A DNA stretch of 64,000 nt from Massilia eurypsychrophila (GTDB lineage Bacteria; Pseudomonadota; Gammaproteobacteria; Burkholderiales; Burkholderiaceae_D), in contig NZ_PDOC01000007.1 of assembly GCF_002760655.1 (NCBI RefSeq), positions 62,001-126,000 on the forward strand. The letters are read 5' to 3'. The notes beneath the pieces were generated by a model. The model was not told the origin of the DNA. It searched no databases and saw only the letters and a list, made by a program, of their open reading frames with translations. The translations under genes and the position numbers were made by a program. Positions 45,044 to 54,731 of this stretch are shown piece by piece. Each line of letters starts with the position of its first letter. Within the stretch, counting starts at the first letter, position 1.

Positions 45044-47263
45044 TCAGAAACGGTATTTCAAGGTCAGCGATGCGCTGCGTGGCGCCGCATGGGTGATCGC
45101 GCCGTAGGCGGCGAACATGCCGAAGTGCCGCTTGTCGAGTGCATTGCTGATGTTCAGCTGGGCCGACAACTGGCGGCTGATGTCGTAGCGCGCCATCAGG
45201 TTGACCAACGCGAACGAATCCTGCTCGATCAGGCCATTGCTGCCGGCCGGCGCCAGCGGATCGAGCGTGTACGTGCGGCCTTCCCAGTTCACGCCGGCCC
45301 CAAAAGTGAGCGCGCTCCAAGCGCCCGGCAGCTGGTAGGACGTGAAGGTGCGCAGCAGTTTGCGCGGGTAGACGCTGTTGACGTCCGCGCCGGCGGCATC
45401 GCGGGCGCGGAACTGCGAATAGCCGGCGCTGACGTTCCAGCCGCGCGCCAGTGCGCCCGACACTTCCATCTCGAAGCCTTCGCTGCGGGCGCCGGCGGCG
45501 GCGCGGTAGTACGTCTCCGGCAGCAGCGCGCCGGCGCCGTCGCGGTCGACCAGGCCGGCTTCCTGGCCCAGCTTGTCCTGCCGGATCTGGAACAGTGCAA
45601 ACGACGTGTTCACGCGACCGCCCAGGTATTCGCCCTTGATGCCCGCCTCGTAGCTCTTGCCCTTGACCGGATCGAGCAGGTTGCCGGCGAAGTCCTTGAG
45701 ATTTTGCGGCTGGAAGATGTCGGTGTAGCTGGCATACACCGAATAGGTGTCGCCGAGGTCGTAGACGATGCCGGCGTAGGGCGTCAGTTCGTCCTCGTGC
45801 TCGATGGCGTAGGCCGGCGTGTACAGGCCGCGGCCGGCTTTTTCATAGCTGGTCGCGCGCGCGCCAAGCACCACCTTGAGGGCGTCGGTCACGCTCAGGC
45901 GCGTCATGCCGTACCAGCCCTGCTGGCGCGTTTCGGCGCTTTCATAAAAACTCGGCGCGCCCCACGCCGGCTGCGGATAGGCGTTGCCGTTCCAGGTGTT
46001 GAAATTACCCACGCCGGAATCGCGGCTGCCGAAATCGGCGGCTCGGCTGTCGGACCGGAATTCCTGCTTCATGTTCAGGTAGCCGAACGCCGCCTCGTGC
46101 TGGCGTCCGAACAGCGCGAACGGGCCGCTGGCGTGCAGGCCCACATCGTCTTGTTTGGTGCGGGTGGCGTACGAGCCGGAGAAGGCGGACATGCCCTCGC
46201 CGGTTAAGCGGTCAGGCACGCCGGACAGGTAGAGCAGGTAAGAATCGGACGAGCGGTCGCCATGGCTGGCGTTGGCGCGCAGCTTCCAGCCATTGCCGAA
46301 CCGGTGTTCGAGATTGACGAATGCGCTGTCGTAGTCGGTCGGCCAGCGGGTCCAGCCGGCGGCGCTGGTTTTCGACGCGTCCCAGTTGGTTTTGGTGCCG
46401 TCGGTGTACCAGTAGGGCAGGCCGCCCCACATCGGCCCGGTGGGGCTGGTCTGCTGGTGGCTGATGCCGGCCGCTAGCCAAGTGCTCGCACCCAGATCGG
46501 CTTCGATCGTGGCGTAGAACGTCTTGCTGCGGTTCGACGCCAGGTCGACCCAGCTGTCGCTGCGGTCGGCTTCGGCGGTGACGCGGCCGCGCACCGTGCC
46601 GGCCTGGTTGAGCGGGCTTGATAGGTCGATCAGGGCGCGGCGCTGGTTCCAGCTGCCGACCGATACTTCGACCGAACCGGTCAATTGCTTGGCGCTGGCG
46701 CGCTTTCGCATCAGGTTGATGGCGGCCGACGGATTGCCGGCGCCGGTCATCAGGCCGGTGGCGCCGCGCACTACTTCCACGCGGTCGTAGATGGCCAGGC
46801 TGCCGGCCACTTCGCCCGCGCTCCAGGCCTGGTCCCAGGTGCTGGCAATGCCGTCGATCTGCAAATTGGTGATGTCGAAGCCGCGGGCAGTAAAGCCGGC
46901 GCGGTTGGTTTCGTACTGGTTGACCGACACGCCGGTGACGTTGTTGACGACGTCGGTGACCGACAGCAGCGCCTGGTCCTCGATGCGTTGCTGGGTGATG
47001 ACTGAAACCGATTGCGGCGTGTCGCGCAGCGACATCGACAGCGGCGTGGCGGTGCGCGCCCGCCCGCTGGTGTACGAACCGGTGCCGTCGGTGGTCTCGC
47101 CAAGTCGGTGGCCGCTGATCTCGACCTTTGGCAGCACTTGCGGCTTCGGCTCGGCAATGTCGGCTTCAGCGGCGAGCGATGCTGCGCAGGGCAAGGTGAG
47201 GGCGACGCAAACGGCCAGGCGGTCGAGGCGAAGGTGACGGCGGGGGTGGGCATAGAGGTTCAT
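45044..47263 (-). CDS. TonB-dependent siderophore receptor
   Basis: Outer-membrane receptor of 739 aa. Signal peptide, plug with MSLRDTPQSVSVITQQRIED and FTARGFDITNLQIDG and VEVVRGATGLMTGAGNPSA, the siderophore-receptor signature, and a barrel ending ASLTLKYRF. ATG 47263 chosen. A Fur box lies about 90 bp upstream (47354-47372). First gene of the receptor-PepSY-receptor block for ferric-siderophore uptake. Confidence 0.95.
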   Translation of the reverse strand: MNLYAHPRRHLRLDRLAVCVALTLPCAASLAAEADIAEPKPQVLPKVEISGHRLGETTDGTGSYTSGRARTATPLSMSLRDTPQSVSVITQQRIEDQALLSVTDVVNNVTGVSVNQYETNRAGFTARGFDITNLQIDGIASTWDQAWSAGEVAGSLAIYDRVEVVRGATGLMTGAGNPSAAINLMRKRASAKQLTGSVEVSVGSWNQRRALIDLSSPLNQAGTVRGRVTAEADRSDSWVDLASNRSKTFYATIEADLGASTWLAAGISHQQTSPTGPMWGGLPYWYTDGTKTNWDASKTSAAGWTRWPTDYDSAFVNLEHRFGNGWKLRANASHGDRSSDSYLLYLSGVPDRLTGEGMSAFSGSYATRTKQDDVGLHASGPFALFGRQHEAAFGYLNMKQEFRSDSRAADFGSRDSGVGNFNTWNGNAYPQPAWGAPSFYESAETRQQGWYGMTRLSVTDALKVVLGARATSYEKAGRGLYTPAYAIEHEDELTPYAGIVYDLGDTYSVYASYTDIFQPQNLKDFAGNLLDPVKGKSYEAGIKGEYLGGRVNTSFALFQIRQDKLGQEAGLVDRDGAGALLPETYYRAAAGARSEGFEMEVSGALARGWNVSAGYSQFRARDAAGADVNSVYPRKLLRTFTSYQLPGAWSALTFGAGVNWEGRTYTLDPLAPAGSNGLIEQDSFALVNLMARYDISRQLSAQLNISNALDKRHFGMFAAYGAITHAAPRSASLTLKYRF

Positions 47264-47353
47264 GAATTTTCCATCGCAAAAATTGGGGCGAACGGGCGCG
47301 ATTTGCCGACCACAGGAATGTGGGCAAATTCGCCAGTGACGAGGTTTGATAAC

Positions 47354-47372
47354 CGAAATGATAATCATTCTC
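47354..47372 (-). promoter_or_regulatory. Fur box
   Basis: The core TGATAATCATT (47359-47369) is perfect, and the 19-bp window matches GATAATGATAATCATTATC at 15 positions. It lies upstream of the siderophore receptor and implies repression by iron-loaded Fur. Confidence 0.85.
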
Positions 47373-47479
47373 ATTTAGGATGTCAATGCCGCGATGGCCG
47401 TAAATTGCGGGGAGCTGTCCGATCAAAGGTCGGGTAGTCGGTGGGCGTTCTGCCCGACGTCGGCGCTAAATGCTGCGTC

Positions 47480-48229
47480 TCAGACGCCGATGCTCTGATA
47501 AATGAGCTGCGCGCCGGTGACCAAAAGGCCGCCTTGGGCGATGCGATAGAACCACACCGTATTGATCCGGTCCTGCAGCCATAACCCCATCCAGACGCCG
47601 ATCGGCACCAGTGGCGCCAGCACCAGCGAAGTGATGAGGTTGGCGGCGGAAAACTGGCCGAGCCAGGCGTACGGCACAAGCTTGACCGCGTTGACGACCA
47701 TGAAGAACACGCTGATGGTTGCGACGTAACTGGTCTTGTCGAGCCGTTGCGGCAACAGGTACACCATCACCGGCGGGCCGCCGGCATGCGCGAGAAAGCT
47801 GGTCAGGCCCGATACGGCGGACCAGAAAGTGCCCTTGAGGGCGGACCTGGTGGCCGGCTGTTGCTGAGCACTGAAGCCGAACCAGGCATTCAAGGGGAAG
47901 GCCACCGCAATGCAGCCGATCAGGATGCGGATCGCATTTTCGGACAGGACGCCAAAGGTCAATGTGCCGAGCGCGATACCGAGCAGGGCGCCTGGAATCA
48001 TGATCTTGAGGTTTTCCTTGTCCCACTTGCCGTAGTAAACCCGCACGCCCACCAGGTCCATGAAACACAACACCGGCAACAGGATCGCCGCGGCGTGCAC
48101 CGGCGAGATCGTTAGTGCCATCAGCGGCACCCCGATGCCGCCCAGAGCGCTGCCGAATCCACCCTTGGAAATGCCCGTCAACAGAACGGCGGGAATCGCG
48201 GCTGCGTAAAAAAGCGGATCGACGATCAT
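47480..48229 (-). CDS. TauE/SafE-family membrane protein
   Basis: Integral membrane protein of 249 aa, about eight hydrophobic segments. Typical repeats: [20 protein letters not shown] and [20 protein letters not shown]. This is the second TauE/SafE protein of the window and only distantly like the one at 26297. No sulfur genes flank it here, so the transported anion is open. Confidence 0.88.
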   Translation of the reverse strand: MIVDPLFYAAAIPAVLLTGISKGGFGSALGGIGVPLMALTISPVHAAAILLPVLCFMDLVGVRVYYGKWDKENLKIMIPGALLGIALGTLTFGVLSENAIRILIGCIAVAFPLNAWFGFSAQQQPATRSALKGTFWSAVSGLTSFLAHAGGPPVMVYLLPQRLDKTSYVATISVFFMVVNAVKLVPYAWLGQFSAANLITSLVLAPLVPIGVWMGLWLQDRINTVWFYRIAQGGLLVTGAQLIYQSIGV

Positions 48230-48358
48230 GCATGGCCTTCGACGGCGGGTCGCGCCGCCACGCTTGCAGTGTCACTGCGTCTGCATTGTAATGTTCAGGA
48301 GAACGGACAGCACCTTGGTGGTAGCATTTACCGGTTCGCGAAACCGGAGACAACTGCC

Positions 48359-49408
48359 ATGTTCAATCCTTCAGATCATCCCCACCGCCGCCGCAACCCG
48401 CTCACCGGCGACTGGGTGCTCGTGTCGCCACACCGCGCCAAGCGTCCCTGGCAAGGCCAGCAGGAAGCGGTCGACCACGCGCTCAGGCCGGCGCACGATC
48501 CAGCTTGCTATCTGTGCGCCGGCAACACGCGCGTCAACGGCGAACGCAACCCGCAGTATGACGGCACGTATGTGTTCTCGAACGACTTCGCCGCGCTGCT
48601 GCCCGACACCCCCGAGGCGGCGCCAGCCAGCGATCCGCTGTTCCAGAGCATGAGCGCGCGCGGCGTCAGCCGCGTTATCTGCTTCTCGCCGGATCACAGC
48701 AAGTCGCTGCCGCAACTTGCACTGCCGGCCATCAGGCAGGTGATCGATACCTGGTGCGAACAATCGGCCGAGCTGGGCGCGACCTATCGCTGGGTCCAGG
48801 TGTTCGAGAACAAGGGCGCCGTGATGGGATGTTCGAACCCCCATCCGCACGGGCAGATCTGGGCCTCGAGCTTCGTGCCCGACCTGCCTGGCACCGAAGA
48901 CGTGCAACAGCGCGCTTATTTTGCCGAGTATGGGCGAGCTTTGCTGCTCGACGTGGTAGAGCGCGAGGCGGCGGCGCGGGAACGCGTCGTCGTCGACACC
49001 GAATACTGGCTCGCCGTGGTGCCGTACTGGGCCAGCTGGCCATTCGAGACATTGCTGCTGCCGAAATTCCCGGTGCGGCGCCTCGAAGACCTGGACGATG
49101 CGCAACGCCTTGATCTGGCGCTCGCGCTCAAGCGCCTCACCACGCGCTACGACAACCTGTTCCAGACCTCGTTCCCGTATTCGATGGGTTGGCACGGCGC
49201 CCCTTATTTGTCCGCGGACGCCGTGCCGTGGCAACTGCACGCGCATTTTTTTCCGCCGCTGCTGCGCTCAGCGTCGGTGCGCAAGTTCATGGTCGGGTTC
49301 GAGATGCTCGCCGAAAGCCAGCGCGACCTGACGCCGGAACAGGCAGCGGCCCAATTGCGTGCGGTCTCCGCCGACCAGCTTTACCTCGATGCCGACAGTT
49401 CTCCGTGA
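48359..49408 (+). CDS. galT: Galactose-1-phosphate uridylyltransferase
   Basis: GalT (349 aa), HIT-superfamily enzyme of the Leloir pathway. Active-site motif [14 protein letters not shown] (the HPH histidine carries the uridylyl group), N-terminal [20 protein letters not shown], zinc-site residues in [12 protein letters not shown]. Upstream in-frame starts were rejected; ATG 48359 follows GGAGAC. The other gal genes are not adjacent. Confidence 0.95.
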   Translation: MFNPSDHPHRRRNPLTGDWVLVSPHRAKRPWQGQQEAVDHALRPAHDPACYLCAGNTRVNGERNPQYDGTYVFSNDFAALLPDTPEAAPASDPLFQSMSARGVSRVICFSPDHSKSLPQLALPAIRQVIDTWCEQSAELGATYRWVQVFENKGAVMGCSNPHPHGQIWASSFVPDLPGTEDVQQRAYFAEYGRALLLDVVEREAAARERVVVDTEYWLAVVPYWASWPFETLLLPKFPVRRLEDLDDAQRLDLALALKRLTTRYDNLFQTSFPYSMGWHGAPYLSADAVPWQLHAHFFPPLLRSASVRKFMVGFEMLAESQRDLTPEQAAAQLRAVSADQLYLDADSSP

Positions 49409-49606
49409 GATCGTCGAATAGCAGATCCGTGGCGGCGCGCGTCGCTGCCGCACAGGGCGCTTGACATTGTGCTGAACCGGGCCCGATTGGGTCCGGCCTG
49501 CCGCTTCTTTTCCTTTATGGCTGGTAGACGATGGCTCCCGACACTACCGAGCCGGTGTTGCCCGGACCGGCACGCAGGTTGTCGTAGTCGACCACCTCGG
49601 CCCTGG

Positions 49607-51772
49607 TCACAAGTGCTTGGGTGCAGTGAGCGGCGCCGCATCACTGACCAGCTGTCCACTGCGCAGAGTAACTACCCGCGCGGCACTGGCAATAGTTTCG
49701 GGCCGGTGCGCCACGATGATGCGCGTGGTGCCTAGTGCGGCGACGTTGGCGTTGACGGCTTGCTCCAGCGCGACGTCGAGCGCGCTGGTCGCTTCGTCCA
49801 TGACCAGCACCTTGGGGCGCTTGTACAGCGCGCGGGCCAGCAGCACGCGCTGCTTTTGACCGCCCGACAAGCTGTTGCCCATGTCGCCTACCAGCGTTTC
49901 ATAGCCCATCGGCATGGCAGTGATGGCGTCATGCACCATCGCCAGTCGGGCGCAGCGGTCGCGCCATTGCGGGTCTGGCTGATGCTGAAAAAAGGTGATG
50001 TTCTCGGCCATCGAACCAGAGAGAAGGACGTCGTCCTGCATCACCGCTGCGAGCATGGTTCGGTAAGTGCGCAGCCCCAGTTGGTCGAGCGGCACACCGC
50101 CGTAAAAGATGCGGCCTTCAGTAGGGATCAGGGTGCCCAGGATTAGCTTGACCAGAGTGGTCTTCCCGCACCCGGAAGGTCCGGTGACGGCCACCGATTC
50201 GCCTGGTTCGATAGTCAGGTTCACATGGCGCAGCACGAACGGCTCGGCGTCGCTGTACCGAAAGCCGACGTCGACTAACTCAATGCGCGCTTCCAGCGCG
50301 CCGATGTCGCGCACGGCGGCCGCTTCCGGTTCGGCCGGCGCCAACACGATGTCGGCCAAGCGCTCAGTGTGAAGCGACAGCATCCGGTACTCGATCCAAA
50401 GACCGATCAGCGACGAGGCGCGCGCGCCAAACTGGCCGCTGTATGCGGTGAAGGCGAGCAGCATTCCGACCGTGAACGCGCCATCGAGCACCATGCCGAT
50501 TCCGAGCCAGAGCACCAGCGCGCCAGACACGGCACCGATCAACTGGTTAATGTTGCCAAACCACAGGCCCATGAGTTGCGTGCGCATGCCGCGGTTGATG
50601 GAGTCGGTGCGCATGCTCATCCAGCGTGCACGCCTGTCAAGCTCGCACCCGAACAGCTTGATCGGCCCGATGGCCCGGATCGTCTCCAGAAAACACGACT
50701 GCTCGCGCGCGTCGAGGACCAGCGCTTCCTGGCTCGCTTCGCGCAGCGGCCGGTACGACACCGCCCGCACCAGCCCGTACAGCGCCACCGTGGCAATGAC
50801 GATGGTGCCCAGCACGACGTTGTAGGTCATCATCATGGCGCAGGTGGCGAGAGCCATGATGCCGTCCAGCACGCCGCTGATGGCGCTTGTGGTCAGCATG
50901 TTCTGGATCTGCCCGACCGAGCCGAACCGCGACAAGACATCACCAAGCTGGCGTTTCTCGAACCAGCTCATCGGCAAGTGCAGCATGTGGTTCAGTACGT
51001 TGCCGACCCAGTGCAGGCTCAGGTGTGCGGACAGGCGCGTGATGATCCAGCCGCGCGCTTGCGAGAGCAAGGTCTGAACGCCGATCAGCAGCAGCAAACC
51101 GAAAACGAGCGCGTTGAGCATTGCGCGGTCGCCCGAGACGATGACCTCGTCGAACATATGCTGGTTGACGATCGGCATGGCCAAAGCCAGCGCTTCGAGT
51201 GCTGCCGCGATGCCGAAGATGATCGCCAGGTTCTTGCGCCAGCCGGTGACTTTGCCGATCAGCGCGCCGAGCGACACATGGCGGCGCTCGTCGACAGACT
51301 GGAACTCGGGCATCGGTTCGAGTTCAAGCACGTTACCGGTGAATTCGCGGCTGATTTCATCGCGTGTCAGGTGGCGCACACCCAACGCCGGATCGTGGAT
51401 GACCGCGCCCTTGTCGTCGGCCTTGTACAGCACGACGAAGTGGTGCATGCCCCAATGCAGGATGCACGGCATTTGCAGTTCAGTCAGGTTGTCCAGGTCG
51501 TCAATGTGGACGGGCTGGCTACTGAGCTTGAGGCGGGCGGCGAACTCCATCAGGGTGGTGAAGTTGGCGCCATTAAGCGAAAGAGAAAACCGGCCGCGCA
51601 GTGCCGCCAAGTCGGTACGGTGGCCGTGGTAGGAAGCGACCATGGCAAGGCAAGCCAGGCCGCACTCGGCAACCTCGTTCTGGAGTATCAGCGGCAAGCG
51701 CCTGGTGCCGCCGAGATGGAGCAAGTCGGTGTAGCTTTCGCGCCAGTCGGCGGCGCTGGAGGTTGATTTCAT
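49607..51772 (-). CDS. Bacteriocin-type ABC transporter with C39 peptidase domain
   Basis: Peptide exporter of 721 aa of the CvaB/RaxB kind. Domain order: C39 cysteine protease (about 25-155) with catalytic Cys in QNEVAECGLACLAMVASYHG, His in GMHHFVVLY and Asp in VIHDPALG; a six-helix membrane domain (about 170-460); an ATPase with Walker A GPSGCGKTT, signature LSGGQKQRVLLARAL and Walker B VLVMDEATSALD. The peptidase cuts double-glycine leaders, and such a peptide is encoded at 52956-53399. Last gene of the operon; an outer-membrane channel is not nearby and must come from elsewhere. Confidence 0.95.
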   Translation of the reverse strand: MKSTSSAADWRESYTDLLHLGGTRRLPLILQNEVAECGLACLAMVASYHGHRTDLAALRGRFSLSLNGANFTTLMEFAARLKLSSQPVHIDDLDNLTELQMPCILHWGMHHFVVLYKADDKGAVIHDPALGVRHLTRDEISREFTGNVLELEPMPEFQSVDERRHVSLGALIGKVTGWRKNLAIIFGIAAALEALALAMPIVNQHMFDEVIVSGDRAMLNALVFGLLLLIGVQTLLSQARGWIITRLSAHLSLHWVGNVLNHMLHLPMSWFEKRQLGDVLSRFGSVGQIQNMLTTSAISGVLDGIMALATCAMMMTYNVVLGTIVIATVALYGLVRAVSYRPLREASQEALVLDAREQSCFLETIRAIGPIKLFGCELDRRARWMSMRTDSINRGMRTQLMGLWFGNINQLIGAVSGALVLWLGIGMVLDGAFTVGMLLAFTAYSGQFGARASSLIGLWIEYRMLSLHTERLADIVLAPAEPEAAAVRDIGALEARIELVDVGFRYSDAEPFVLRHVNLTIEPGESVAVTGPSGCGKTTLVKLILGTLIPTEGRIFYGGVPLDQLGLRTYRTMLAAVMQDDVLLSGSMAENITFFQHQPDPQWRDRCARLAMVHDAITAMPMGYETLVGDMGNSLSGGQKQRVLLARALYKRPKVLVMDEATSALDVALEQAVNANVAALGTTRIIVAHRPETIASAARVVTLRSGQLVSDAAPLTAPKHL

Positions 51773-51835
51773 CGTTGCTTGCTCCCGAGATGGCGCGCCG
51801 TAGATCGTGCCGGCACGTAGTGCGAAACGAACCCG

Positions 51836-52351
51836 TCACGCCTTGCGGTTGCGCTCGTCGGGCAGCAGCATTTCGGCACGCAGCCCGTACAGTACGGCCA
51901 TTGGCCCATCCAATACCAGTTCATGGCCGTGCACCAGCAGTTCGACGTCCTGTTCGCCCCATTGCAACCACCGGGGATACTTATGACGGTAACGAAAGCT
52001 TCCTTGCGGCATCGGCTGCTCGCTCCGCACATAACCTAACTTGAGCAGTCGCGCTTGCAGGTCAGTGACGGCATGGCACGCGTCGTCTTGCGTAGCCATT
52101 ACTAGTCGGGCCGGCAGAAGAAATTGAGCGCCGCTAAGGAGGATTAAGGGAGCAGCGAGGAGAACCGGCGCCAGCGACGGCGATGGATTGAGGGCATAGA
52201 CGGCCGCGAGCATGATGCACACTTCTGCCGCCAGCAGGGCGAGTGTTTGCAACTGGGTACGCCGCGACCGGAACGGCCAGAGGTATCGCCACCAGGCGTG
52301 TGTGCGCTCAAGTTCCGAAATGCTCATGCCTGGAAGAGTGGTCTGTTGCAT
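51836..52351 (-). CDS. Unknown membrane protein, paralogue B of the bacteriocin locus
   Basis: A 171-aa protein of no family I know. Two hydrophobic helices (about 38-57 LALLAAEVCIMLAAVYAL and 61-80 LAPVLLAAPLILLSGAQFLL) are followed by a soluble domain of about 90 residues. It shares a pattern with the next protein upstream: LPARL, a DLQA(R/L)L stretch, SxQPxxxGSxxYRxKxPRWLxxxxQD, HExVLxxP, LRA and a terminal KA. Gene spacing is 14 bp to its paralogue and 63 bp to the transporter. It could be immunity protein, or an accessory factor of export; neither is shown by sequence. Confidence 0.75.
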   Translation of the reverse strand: MQQTTLPGMSISELERTHAWWRYLWPFRSRRTQLQTLALLAAEVCIMLAAVYALNPSPSLAPVLLAAPLILLSGAQFLLPARLVMATQDDACHAVTDLQARLLKLGYVRSEQPMPQGSFRYRHKYPRWLQWGEQDVELLVHGHELVLDGPMAVLYGLRAEMLLPDERNRKA

Positions 52352-52364
52352 GGCAAAGGCGTCC

Positions 52365-52886
52365 CTATGCCTTGAGGAAGGCGTAGTCGTCGCGCCGCAG
52401 CAATTGCGCGCGGAGCAAATGCAGTATGAGGATCGGTGCAGTCAGCACAATCTCATGGTCGCGCACCTCAAGTTTAAGGTTATCCTGCGAGTAACAGATC
52501 AGCCAGCGTGGCAGCTTGCCGCGGTAAAGATAGCTGCCGTGCAGAACCGGCTGGTCACTCGCCACAAAGCTGTTTTTGACTAGCAGGGCCTGCAGGTCGG
52601 CGAGGTGATGGCGCGCCTCGCTGCGGGTGGACAGCGTTAAACGCGCCGGCAGCCCCGCATAGGCGCTGCAAAGCAGGCCACTGAAGGCCCCGCCGATCAT
52701 CACTACCAGCATATTCGCCGGCGCGAGCGAATATTTGACCGCACCAATTATCGCGATTCCGAATGCCTGCCAGACGAGCGCCGACCGCAGAGCGCGCCAC
52801 GTCTGGAATGGCAAAAAATAAAGCCGCCGGGCGTGCGCGTGGTGGACTTGTGAAACGGTAACGCCAATAAACGTAGTTTTGTCCAT
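52365..52886 (-). CDS. Unknown membrane protein, paralogue A of the bacteriocin locus
   Basis: A 173-aa protein with the same plan as its neighbour: two membrane helices (about 38-55 VWQAFGIAIIGAVKY and 58-78 MLVVMIGGAFSGLLCSAYAG), then LPARLTLSTRSEARHHLADLQ, QPVLHGSYLYRGKLPRWL, QDNLKLEVRDHEIVLTAP and HLLRAQLLRRDDYAFLKA. Overall identity to paralogue B is moderate to low, so the duplication is old or the two do different jobs. It lies directly after the precursor peptide gene (69 bp), where immunity genes usually stand. Confidence 0.75.
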   Translation of the reverse strand: MDKTTFIGVTVSQVHHAHARRLYFLPFQTWRALRSALVWQAFGIAIIGAVKYSLAPANMLVVMIGGAFSGLLCSAYAGLPARLTLSTRSEARHHLADLQALLVKNSFVASDQPVLHGSYLYRGKLPRWLICYSQDNLKLEVRDHEIVLTAPILILHLLRAQLLRRDDYAFLKA

Positions 52887-52955
52887 GTCTAGATTTCCTC
52901 AAGAAGGATCACCCGGCGCCATGTCGTTCGCCGCAACGCCGGGTGATTGACAGCA

Positions 52956-53399
52956 TTAAGGGACGGCCCGCCGCACCCGACCGCCATACCTTTGTTCGTT
53001 GGCAGCGTATTGAAGTAGCTTGGTGGTGCCGTCGATGGCCAGCGCGCCAGCCGCTCCACCAGCCAAGCCCGCAACTGGGATAGCAATGCCCGTGCCCACA
53101 CCTGTACTAGCCAATCCGAGACCTACAGCTGCCATGGTGAAACCACCGACAGCGGTGCCTGCCATGCCGATAAGGAAGTTATCAAAGCCGCTGAGAGGGG
53201 CATTGCCTGGCAGCCCGATCGTCACAGTGACCATCGGCCCGCCCGCATACCCGATCCCCGCAGAGGCCATTGCCATGTCGCCGCCGGAGAACCCGCCCCC
53301 ATTGCCGCCGGCGGCCAGCACCATGCCCGGGTCGCCGCCAGCAATGCGCGAACACTGGCCGGTTGTGAGCCGGGTGATACCAGTACGAATTGTCTTCAT
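52956..53399 (-). CDS. Double-glycine bacteriocin-like precursor peptide
   Basis: A 147-aa peptide with a 22-residue leader ending TTGQCSRIAGG: Leu at -12, Gln at -8, Ile at -4 and Gly-Gly at -2/-1 fit the double-glycine pattern cut by C39 proteases. The 125-residue remainder is very rich in glycine (31 by my count) and alanine, has hydrophobic helices with GxxxG spacing (AGTAVGGFTMAAVGLGLAS, GIAIPVAGLAGGAAG) and a basic end RYGGRVRRAVP. This resembles colicin V / microcin V-type class II peptides. AAGGAG precedes the ATG. It is followed by the two paralogous membrane proteins and the peptidase-transporter. Confidence 0.85.
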   Translation of the reverse strand: MKTIRTGITRLTTGQCSRIAGGDPGMVLAAGGNGGGFSGGDMAMASAGIGYAGGPMVTVTIGLPGNAPLSGFDNFLIGMAGTAVGGFTMAAVGLGLASTGVGTGIAIPVAGLAGGAAGALAIDGTTKLLQYAANEQRYGGRVRRAVP

Positions 53400-53441
53400 G
53401 CAGAACTCCTTGCTCTCACATCGAAAAAATAGCGGGCGCTA

Positions 53442-54731
53442 TCAGAGTGCCCGCCCCTTCGCGGCGCCGATCAGTGGCTCAAACAGCCATTCAAACAGCC
53501 TCCTGCGATCCTGGAGGATGGCGGCGTCCAGCCGCATTCCCGCTTCTACTGGTCTTGTCTTACCGTCCATGTGGACGGTCTGCGCCGCGAGCGTGACCGT
53601 CACCCGGTACATCGGGTCGGTACCCGGCGCAACATCGGTGGCCGGGCTGCGGTCCACCTGCGCCACCGTACCGGCTTGAAGGCCGCATTTTTGATAGGGG
53701 AAGGCGTCTATCCGCAGCCACACCTGCTGGCCCGGCGCGATCTGAGCCAGCGCCCGCGAAGGCACTAGCAGCACCGCCTCCATCTTGCTGCCCGCAGGCA
53801 GGACGGTGGCCAGCGGCGCTCCGGCCGCCACCGACTGTCCCGGCTTGTAGGCGATCGAGGTGCTGGTGCCGATAACGGGGGAGGTGACGCGCATGGTGAG
53901 GCGGCCGTCATGTTCGGCGATTTGCTGTTCCAACTCGGCGAGTGCCTGGCGCGATTCATTGCCAGCCAGCTTGAGCTGGCCGGCGTTGGCTGCAGCGTCC
54001 TGCCGCAACTGGGCCAAGGCGCGCGTGGCGGCAGACAAATTCATGGTCATGGCGTCGCGCTTGACCAGTTCGGCGTTCAGGTTGTTTTTGATCTGTTCGA
54101 GCTGCGCAGCCGCGATGAACCCTTGGCGACGCAGCTTCTCGTAGCGCTGGAGGTTGGCCCTGGCGCTGCGGATCTGGTCGTTCTGGATCGTGATGCTGCC
54201 GCTGTGGGTGACAGTGTCTGCTTCGACTATTCGCTGCTGTGTGGCGAGCGCCCCACCGCGTTCGGTAAGCTGCGCAAGATGCAAGTCGAGCCGTTGCCGC
54301 AGTTCGCCGCGGCGCGCGGCCAGCGCGGCGGTGATGCGCGCATCGACCGAGCGTTCACCGCTGACCTCAAACATTACCTGACCAGCCTTGACGGCTTCGC
54401 CATTACGCACATGCTGGGCGACGATCCGGCCAAGTTGCGGCGCAACCACGCGGATAGCGCCCGCACTCGGTTCGACCGTACCTGTCACATGCACCTTGCG
54501 GGTGTATTCGCAGCAGCCGAGGACAAGAGCAAGCGTGGCCAGCGTAACAGCGGCGGACAAGGCGGCCCGCTTGGCTAGCCTAGGGCACGGCAGCACAATA
54601 GTGCTGATGTGGCGCTGGCCGCGCGCTCGGAGCACTTCGTGGCGGATCGGTACGGAGTCATCATCGCGTGGAATGGCAATTCTCCCCAAAAAGCGCACAT
54701 CCACTTTGCAAGATACGCACTCACGTGGCAT
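53442..54731 (-). CDS. HlyD/CvaA-type secretion adaptor
   Basis: Membrane-fusion protein of 429 aa for peptide export. One N-terminal helix (AALSAAVTLATLALVLGCCE), lipoyl half GRIVAQHVRNGEAVKAGQVM, a long coiled coil (about 130-285), second half MRVTSPVIGTSTSIAYKPGQ and a beta-barrel/C-terminal region. The RaxA/CvaA resemblance fits the C39 transporter of the same operon. ATG 54731 is tentative (no clear ribosome site). First gene of the five-gene operon; the peptide follows 42 bp later. Confidence 0.92.
   Translation of the reverse strand: MPRECVSCKVDVRFLGRIAIPRDDDSVPIRHEVLRARGQRHISTIVLPCPRLAKRAALSAAVTLATLALVLGCCEYTRKVHVTGTVEPSAGAIRVVAPQLGRIVAQHVRNGEAVKAGQVMFEVSGERSVDARITAALAARRGELRQRLDLHLAQLTERGGALATQQRIVEADTVTHSGSITIQNDQIRSARANLQRYEKLRRQGFIAAAQLEQIKNNLNAELVKRDAMTMNLSAATRALAQLRQDAAANAGQLKLAGNESRQALAELEQQIAEHDGRLTMRVTSPVIGTSTSIAYKPGQSVAAGAPLATVLPAGSKMEAVLLVPSRALAQIAPGQQVWLRIDAFPYQKCGLQAGTVAQVDRSPATDVAPGTDPMYRVTVTLAAQTVHMDGKTRPVEAGMRLDAAILQDRRRLFEWLFEPLIGAAKGRAL

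Noticed and set aside
49515-49606. Short minus-strand frame ending GNTGSVVSGAIVYQP
   Set aside because: It looks protein-like and may be the tail of a lost gene, but I could not assign it to any family and it has no start of its own.
52889-53101. Possible second small peptide gene in the bacteriocin operon
   Set aside because: It overlaps the end of the precursor peptide in another frame, has no double-glycine leader and no ribosome site.
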